Shown here one piece after another: positions 60,303 to 64,000 of a stretch of DNA of 64,000 nucleotides. The translations under genes were made by a program, and so were the position numbers. Position 1 is the first letter of the stretch; each line of letters begins with the position of its first letter. Source of the DNA: Bacteroidota bacterium (lineage in GTDB: Bacteria > Bacteroidota > Ignavibacteria > Ignavibacteriales > Melioribacteraceae); assembly GCA_023381535.1 (NCBI GenBank), contig JAMCSN010000277.1, forward strand, positions 52,332-116,331. The letters run 5' to 3'. The notes beneath the pieces were generated by a model. That model saw only the letters and a list, made by a program, of their open reading frames with translations. It ran no database searches and was not told the origin of the DNA.

Positions 60303-60475
60303 TGTGTATAATAAGCGTCAAGCGGAACGCTGTAGTCGATCCTGGTATAAGTAGTTTATCCTTGTTGTGATTGTAAAGAAAGTAATAAAATAACATAAAC
60401 AATAAGTTGTTGTATTTGTGGCGAAAACTGTGTGGCGTCCACTTAAACGCAAAATCGTTGGGCAAAAAAAATAAA
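60303..60475. other. Intergenic palindromic segment
   Basis: Contains AGCGT...ACGCT (60314-60331) and GCGT...ACGC (60436-60450) hairpins and ends with cgttgggc at 60456-60463, shortly before the HEPN gene start. GTTGGGC fits the GTTRRRY form of integron core sites, but a matching left-end inverse core is not evident. Confidence 0.35.
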
Positions 60476-61240
60476 ATGGCAATTGTAGAACAAATACAAA
60501 GAATAAGAGAAACATTTTCTGATAATGTTCAATCCGTTAATGAGCTTATTAATTTTGATGAAATTGTTGTAAATGTTGTAGTACAACATTTGGAGAGTTT
60601 GGCGGAGAAATTAAAAGTTCATCATAAATTGGATAACCCTTATCTCTCAGCAAATAGCACTCTTCAAGCAGTAAAAAATATTCGTAAAAATAATTCGCTT
60701 GAGAAAAAGTATAAAAGAGTCTTTAACCAAGGTCTTGTCCTTTTAGTATCATATTTTGCTTCAACAATTCGTGATGTTTTCCAATCTTCTATCGATGAAG
60801 CTCTCCCTCTGCAAAAATTTGATAAAATAAATAAGACTCAAGTATCATTATCGCTAAATGATTTGCAAAATGACATTGAGAAAACACGATCGATAGGCGA
60901 AATTTTATCAATACAAAAAGACATTAGTTTTCAGGATATGCAAAGCATTGCCAGATCATTTCAAGAATACTTTTCAATTGAGGTTGATAAAAACCACAAC
61001 ACAAACAATATTATTCTTGCTCAAGCATGTAGACATGCGATTGTACATTCTGGATCAAGTGTTGATCGAAAACTAATTAATCAGATTTCAAATGCTAAAC
61101 CAAGAGAAGTCAAAGAAAACATTGAATTAAATTCTGAAATATTATTTACTCCAGATGAAATTCAAATTATTGGTGAAAGTATGAGGCAATATTTGGAAGA
61201 TTTATTTGTTCATTTGGCTGATAAGTTTGTTATTGCCTAA
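60476..61240 (+). CDS. HEPN-domain protein with RxxxxH motif (RiboL-PSP-HEPN-like)
   Basis: 254-aa protein whose central-to-C-terminal part ends in a HEPN-type helix pair. 'QACRHAIVHSGSSVDRKLI' near residue 190 contains R-H-A-I-V-H, the R-x(4)-H catalytic dyad of HEPN ribonucleases, and the 'VHSG...D' follow-up seen in RiboL-PSP-HEPN domains. The first 120 residues are helical with no known motif. I chose ATG 60476; an in-frame upstream start at 60407 would translate repeat DNA. HEPN ribonucleases are common effectors in toxin-antitoxin and abortive-infection systems. The neighbouring nuclease-methyltransferase supports a defence role (inference). Confidence 0.75.
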   Translation: MAIVEQIQRIRETFSDNVQSVNELINFDEIVVNVVVQHLESLAEKLKVHHKLDNPYLSANSTLQAVKNIRKNNSLEKKYKRVFNQGLVLLVSYFASTIRDVFQSSIDEALPLQKFDKINKTQVSLSLNDLQNDIEKTRSIGEILSIQKDISFQDMQSIARSFQEYFSIEVDKNHNTNNIILAQACRHAIVHSGSSVDRKLINQISNAKPREVKENIELNSEILFTPDEIQIIGESMRQYLEDLFVHLADKFVIA

Positions 61241-61384
61241 CCCGTGTCTTATTCCCCTGATAGAAAACAATCGGGGTTGTAGCGTGAACTAGGATTTGCA
61301 CTTATTATGTTCAATAGTGAATTGATGCTTTATTTAGTTTCCGCTTTGTGGTAAGTTGAACTTGAAAATACTCTTGGCACAAAT

Positions 61385-63631
61385 ATGACATTGAAACAAA
61401 AGCTTTTCGGTAAACTTAATTTTAGCAAACTTTCCAGCAATCCGGATTTTAAGGAAGACAGTGTTAGAGAAGTAATAATTCTCCCCATCCTCAAAGAACT
61501 TGGCTACGAACAAAAAAATATTGTTAGAAGCAAAACGTTGCAGCATCCATTTCTAAAGATAGGAAGCAACAAGAGGATTCCAATAAAACTAATGCCAGAT
61601 TACGTGCTTAAAGTTGATAAGACTTTTGCATGGGTGCTGGATGCCAAAGGTGTAGATGAAAAAGTAATTGATGATGAACATATTGCTCAAGTTTACAGCT
61701 ATGCTGTTCATCCGGAAATTAACAGTATTTATTTTGCTATTTGCAATGGGCTGGAATTTGCGCTCTACCGAAAAGATTCTTATAACGTGCCGGTATTGTT
61801 TTTCCGTATCGAAGAGATTGATGAAAATTGGGCAACGATTAAAAGATTTCTTTCCATAAATAGTTTTCAAGCCGGTAAGAGCTTTGTATACGAACCAGTT
61901 GTCCCATTCAAAGCAAAAGAAGAGTTTAATTATGCAACACGTCCATTGCTTGATGAAATACCCGTTAAGAAACAACAGGCAAAAAGACACTTCGGGGTTC
62001 ATGGTTACTTTACAAAACAAACTTGGAATGTTGTTGCAGAGTACATCAAGAATTTTTCGCAAGCGGGTGATTTGGTATTAGATCCTTTTGGCGGTAGCGG
62101 TGTAACGCCAATTGAAGCAATGATGAACAATCGTAAAACTATCAGCGTAGATCTTAATCCTATGGCTGTTTTTATTGTGAAAGCATTGATGGCGCCAGTG
62201 AAGCATGAAGAATTAGCAGAAGCTTTTGAGAGAGTTGCAACTGAGTATAAGAAGAGAGAACCTAATTCAAAAGAAGAAATAGAAAGAGCATTAGAGAAAT
62301 ATCCTTACCCCAAAGGATATATTTTACCAAAAGGATCTGATGTTGTAACTGTGGAACAACTTTTTAGTAAAAAGCAACTCGCTCAACTAGCTTTGTTAAA
62401 ATCGATTATAAAAAGGGAAAAAGAAAAATATATTCGTGAAAGTCTATTAATTGCTTTCTCAAGTAGTGTGAACAAGTTTAATCTAACATTTCATTATACA
62501 AGAAGTGAAGGTGGGGGTGATAGTGGACCATTTAGATATTATCGTTACAGAATGGCACCTAAACCCGGTCAACTAGATCTTATGAGTATTTTTAAGACTA
62601 AGATGAAGAAAGTTCTTGATGCCAAGAAAGATATTGCATATTACATAAACGAGAGAACTATTTCTAATGCACAGATTGTGAAAGATACGGCAACAAATTT
62701 AAGCTGGATACCGAAAGAAAGTGTTGATTACATTTATACCGATCCACCTTATGGAAAGAAAATTCCTTATCTCGATCTTTCTGTAATGTGGAATGCGTGG
62801 CTCGATCTTGAAGTAACGAGAAAAGATAGATTGCTAGAGGCAATTGAAGGCGGTGAAGAAAATAAAAGTAAAGAAGAATACAACCGACTAATTGCCGAAA
62901 GTATAAAAGAGATGTACAGAGTATTGAAGTATGACCGCTGGCTTTCGTTTGTGTTTGCACACAAAGACCCGGAATTCTGGCATCTTATAATAAACACCGC
63001 CGAGAATTGCGGATTTGAATATGTTGGTGCAGTTGCACAAAAGAACGGACAGACTAGTTTTAAGAAACGGCAGCATCCTTTCACAGTTCTTTCTGGACAA
63101 TTAATAATTAATTTCCGAAAAGTGCGCAACCCACGCGCAATTATGAAAGCCAATCTGGGAATGGATATCGCAGAGATAGTAATGCAAACAATTGAGGGTA
63201 TTATTGCCAAGCATCACGGCGCTACACTTGAACAAATTAATGATGAACTGATCATTAAAGGTTTGGAACTTGGATTTCTGGATTTATTGAAGAAAGAATA
63301 TTCTGACCTAACACCGATACTTTTTGAGCACTTTGATTATGATGACAAAACAGAAATCTTCACGATTAGAAAGAACGCAAAATTCAAAACTCACATTGAT
63401 GTTAGACTTAGAATTAAGTTCTACTTGATCAGTTTTTTGAGAAGAATGGAGAACGAAAATAAAAGTGCCCACTTCGATGAGATAATTCAACATATAATCC
63501 CGTTGCTGAAAAACGGAATAACACCGGAAAACCAAACTATTCTAAAAGTTTTGGAAGATATTGGCGAACAAGTAGGAAAAGATAGTTGGCGGCTCAAGAA
63601 AAATGGGGAATTAAATTTGTTTGGTTATTAA
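61385..63631 (+). CDS. DNA methyltransferase with N-terminal nuclease-like domain
   Basis: 748-aa single-chain protein. The N-terminal 170 residues resemble the HSDR_N/type I R-subunit nuclease fold: 'MPDYVLKVDKTFAWVLDAK' holds the D...(D/E)xK-type site (DAK). A methyltransferase follows with motif I DPFGGSGVTPIEA from Asp233 and, 220 residues later, the catalytic TDPPYGKKIPY (Asp453). Motif I precedes DPPY, with a large insert between them that probably holds target recognition. The C-terminal 150 residues are helical. It may be a complete restriction-modification enzyme or a modification-only or defence component. It is AT-rich relative to the core and flanked by repeats. Confidence 0.85.
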   Translation: MTLKQKLFGKLNFSKLSSNPDFKEDSVREVIILPILKELGYEQKNIVRSKTLQHPFLKIGSNKRIPIKLMPDYVLKVDKTFAWVLDAKGVDEKVIDDEHIAQVYSYAVHPEINSIYFAICNGLEFALYRKDSYNVPVLFFRIEEIDENWATIKRFLSINSFQAGKSFVYEPVVPFKAKEEFNYATRPLLDEIPVKKQQAKRHFGVHGYFTKQTWNVVAEYIKNFSQAGDLVLDPFGGSGVTPIEAMMNNRKTISVDLNPMAVFIVKALMAPVKHEELAEAFERVATEYKKREPNSKEEIERALEKYPYPKGYILPKGSDVVTVEQLFSKKQLAQLALLKSIIKREKEKYIRESLLIAFSSSVNKFNLTFHYTRSEGGGDSGPFRYYRYRMAPKPGQLDLMSIFKTKMKKVLDAKKDIAYYINERTISNAQIVKDTATNLSWIPKESVDYIYTDPPYGKKIPYLDLSVMWNAWLDLEVTRKDRLLEAIEGGEENKSKEEYNRLIAESIKEMYRVLKYDRWLSFVFAHKDPEFWHLIINTAENCGFEYVGAVAQKNGQTSFKKRQHPFTVLSGQLIINFRKVRNPRAIMKANLGMDIAEIVMQTIEGIIAKHHGATLEQINDELIIKGLELGFLDLLKKEYSDLTPILFEHFDYDDKTEIFTIRKNAKFKTHIDVRLRIKFYLISFLRRMENENKSAHFDEIIQHIIPLLKNGITPENQTILKVLEDIGEQVGKDSWRLKKNGELNLFGY

Positions 63632-63636
63632 TAAAT

Positions 63637-63727
63637 TATAGGCGTTAGTTTTCCTCCGAAGGAGTTGCTGCCTGCCAGCAAACGGCGGGCACATTTGTAG
63701 CGTCTGTTTAAACTAACGCTGTTATAC
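63637..63727. repeat. Palindromic repeat ending in GTTATAC (attC-like)
   Basis: Perfect complementary arms gcgttagttt (63642-63651) and aaactaacgc (63710-63719), each flanked outside by TATA-containing sequence. The left arm is followed by a ctcc-gaa-ggag hairpin and a gcctgcc...ggcgggc hairpin. The right end reads tGTTATACATttGG, almost the same as the right end at 59317-59330. The layout resembles an integron attC site but is unproven. Confidence 0.55.
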
Positions 63728-63792
63728 ATTTGGTTTTATTGAGGGAAAAAATTTATTAATAGTTATATTTATAAAAATAGGAATATATTTTG

Positions 63793-64000
63793 GTGAAAAA
63801 ACGTGTATATGTCGATACTTCTGTTTTTGGAGGTATTTTTGACGAAGAATTTAAAAATGCAAGTTCTGTTTTCTTTGACCAAGTAAGAAAAGGTAAATTT
63901 ATTATTGTTACTTCTCCGGTAGTAATTGATGAAATTTCTTTAGCGCCAATTGAAGTGAGAAAACTATATAAACAGTTAAACCATTTTATAGAAGTCATTG
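63793..64000 (+). CDS. PIN-domain protein (3' end beyond the window)
   Basis: From GTG 63793 the frame is open to the window edge (69 codons visible). 'VYVDTSVFGGIFDEEFKNA' is the conserved first strand of a PIN domain with its catalytic Asp (V-D-T-S-V), and 'VTSPVVIDEISLAP' supplies the second acidic position (Glu). PIN proteins are Mg-dependent ribonucleases, most often VapC-type toxins. An antitoxin gene is not seen directly upstream, where a palindromic repeat and an AT-rich stretch lie; it could be downstream. Only the N-terminal half is present. Confidence 0.75.
   Translation, partial: MKKRVYVDTSVFGGIFDEEFKNASSVFFDQVRKGKFIIVTSPVVIDEISLAPIEVRKLYKQLNHFIEVI

Noticed and set aside
33971..63727. 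A confirmed chromosomal integron
   Set aside because: No integrase gene in the window, only partial match of the ends to the core-site consensus, and unequal repeat structure; kept only as a hypothesis.

Overview
The window (about 64 kb, roughly 38-40% GC by eye) looks like chromosome of a free-living bacterium of the Bacteroidota/Ignavibacteria (FCB) group. This is inferred from gene content: a DUF2723 mannosyltransferase-like giant protein, UMF1-type MFS carrier, a Tat/Rieske remnant, a soluble transhydrogenase, split nuoJKLMN genes, a TAnnTTTG-type -7 promoter element, and many genes without a clear Shine-Dalgarno. No marker here fixes the genus.

Layout. 0-8.3 kb: chaperones (hsp20-dnaK-hsp20), an M1 peptidase, a membrane protein, then def-fmt and a cysteine-synthase-like gene. 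8.3-10.7 kb (minus strand): a small c-type cytochrome plus a monoheme cytochrome/porin protein resembling Cyc2-type outer-membrane conduits. 10.9-18.4 kb: a Cys/Met PLP enzyme, a laccase-domain protein, an EamA transporter, folB-folK, a deoxynucleoside kinase, a GT9 glycosyltransferase and Ppx/GppA in a tightly packed run. 18.4-25.7 kb: asnS followed directly by nuoJKLMN, the membrane arm of complex I. 26-32.6 kb: NAD(P)HX repair enzyme, VanZ-like, ABC ATPase, DUF218, nusB, UMF1 carrier, M50-like peptidase.

32.6-33.7 kb is the most unusual stretch. Near-intact tRNA-Gly(CCC) and tRNA-Val(TAC) genes are surrounded by at least four partial copies of themselves. In these copies the D-loop, anticodon arm or T-loop has been replaced or split by short GC-rich hairpins. 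A GIY-YIG nuclease gene sits between an apparently complete tRNA-Val and an invaded copy of it, and a 91-bp tRNA-end/terminator/GIY-YIG-start segment is duplicated. Similar hairpins lie in frame inside fmt and inside a restriction-modification gene.

34-40.5 kb is accessory: an orphan gene, a frameshifted type IIG-like restriction-modification gene, and a run of decayed genes. 40.8-58.6 kb returns to core-like content: a hybrid-PAS histidine kinase, hydrogenase maturation protease, MgtC/DUF4010 protein, DUF2723 protein, an RND efflux operon (preceded by two overlapping, mutually exclusive hairpins), SthA, YebC, and YceI with a broken Rieske-type gene. 58.6-64 kb is a second accessory, defence-like island. 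It carries an orphan 321-aa protein, a HEPN-type protein with an RxxxxH motif, a nuclease-methyltransferase fusion and a PIN-domain gene running off the end. Several of these genes are separated by palindromic repeats ending in GTTATA, which invite comparison with integron attC sites although no integrase is present here. At least two MITE-like elements and several intergenic palindromes are scattered through the window.
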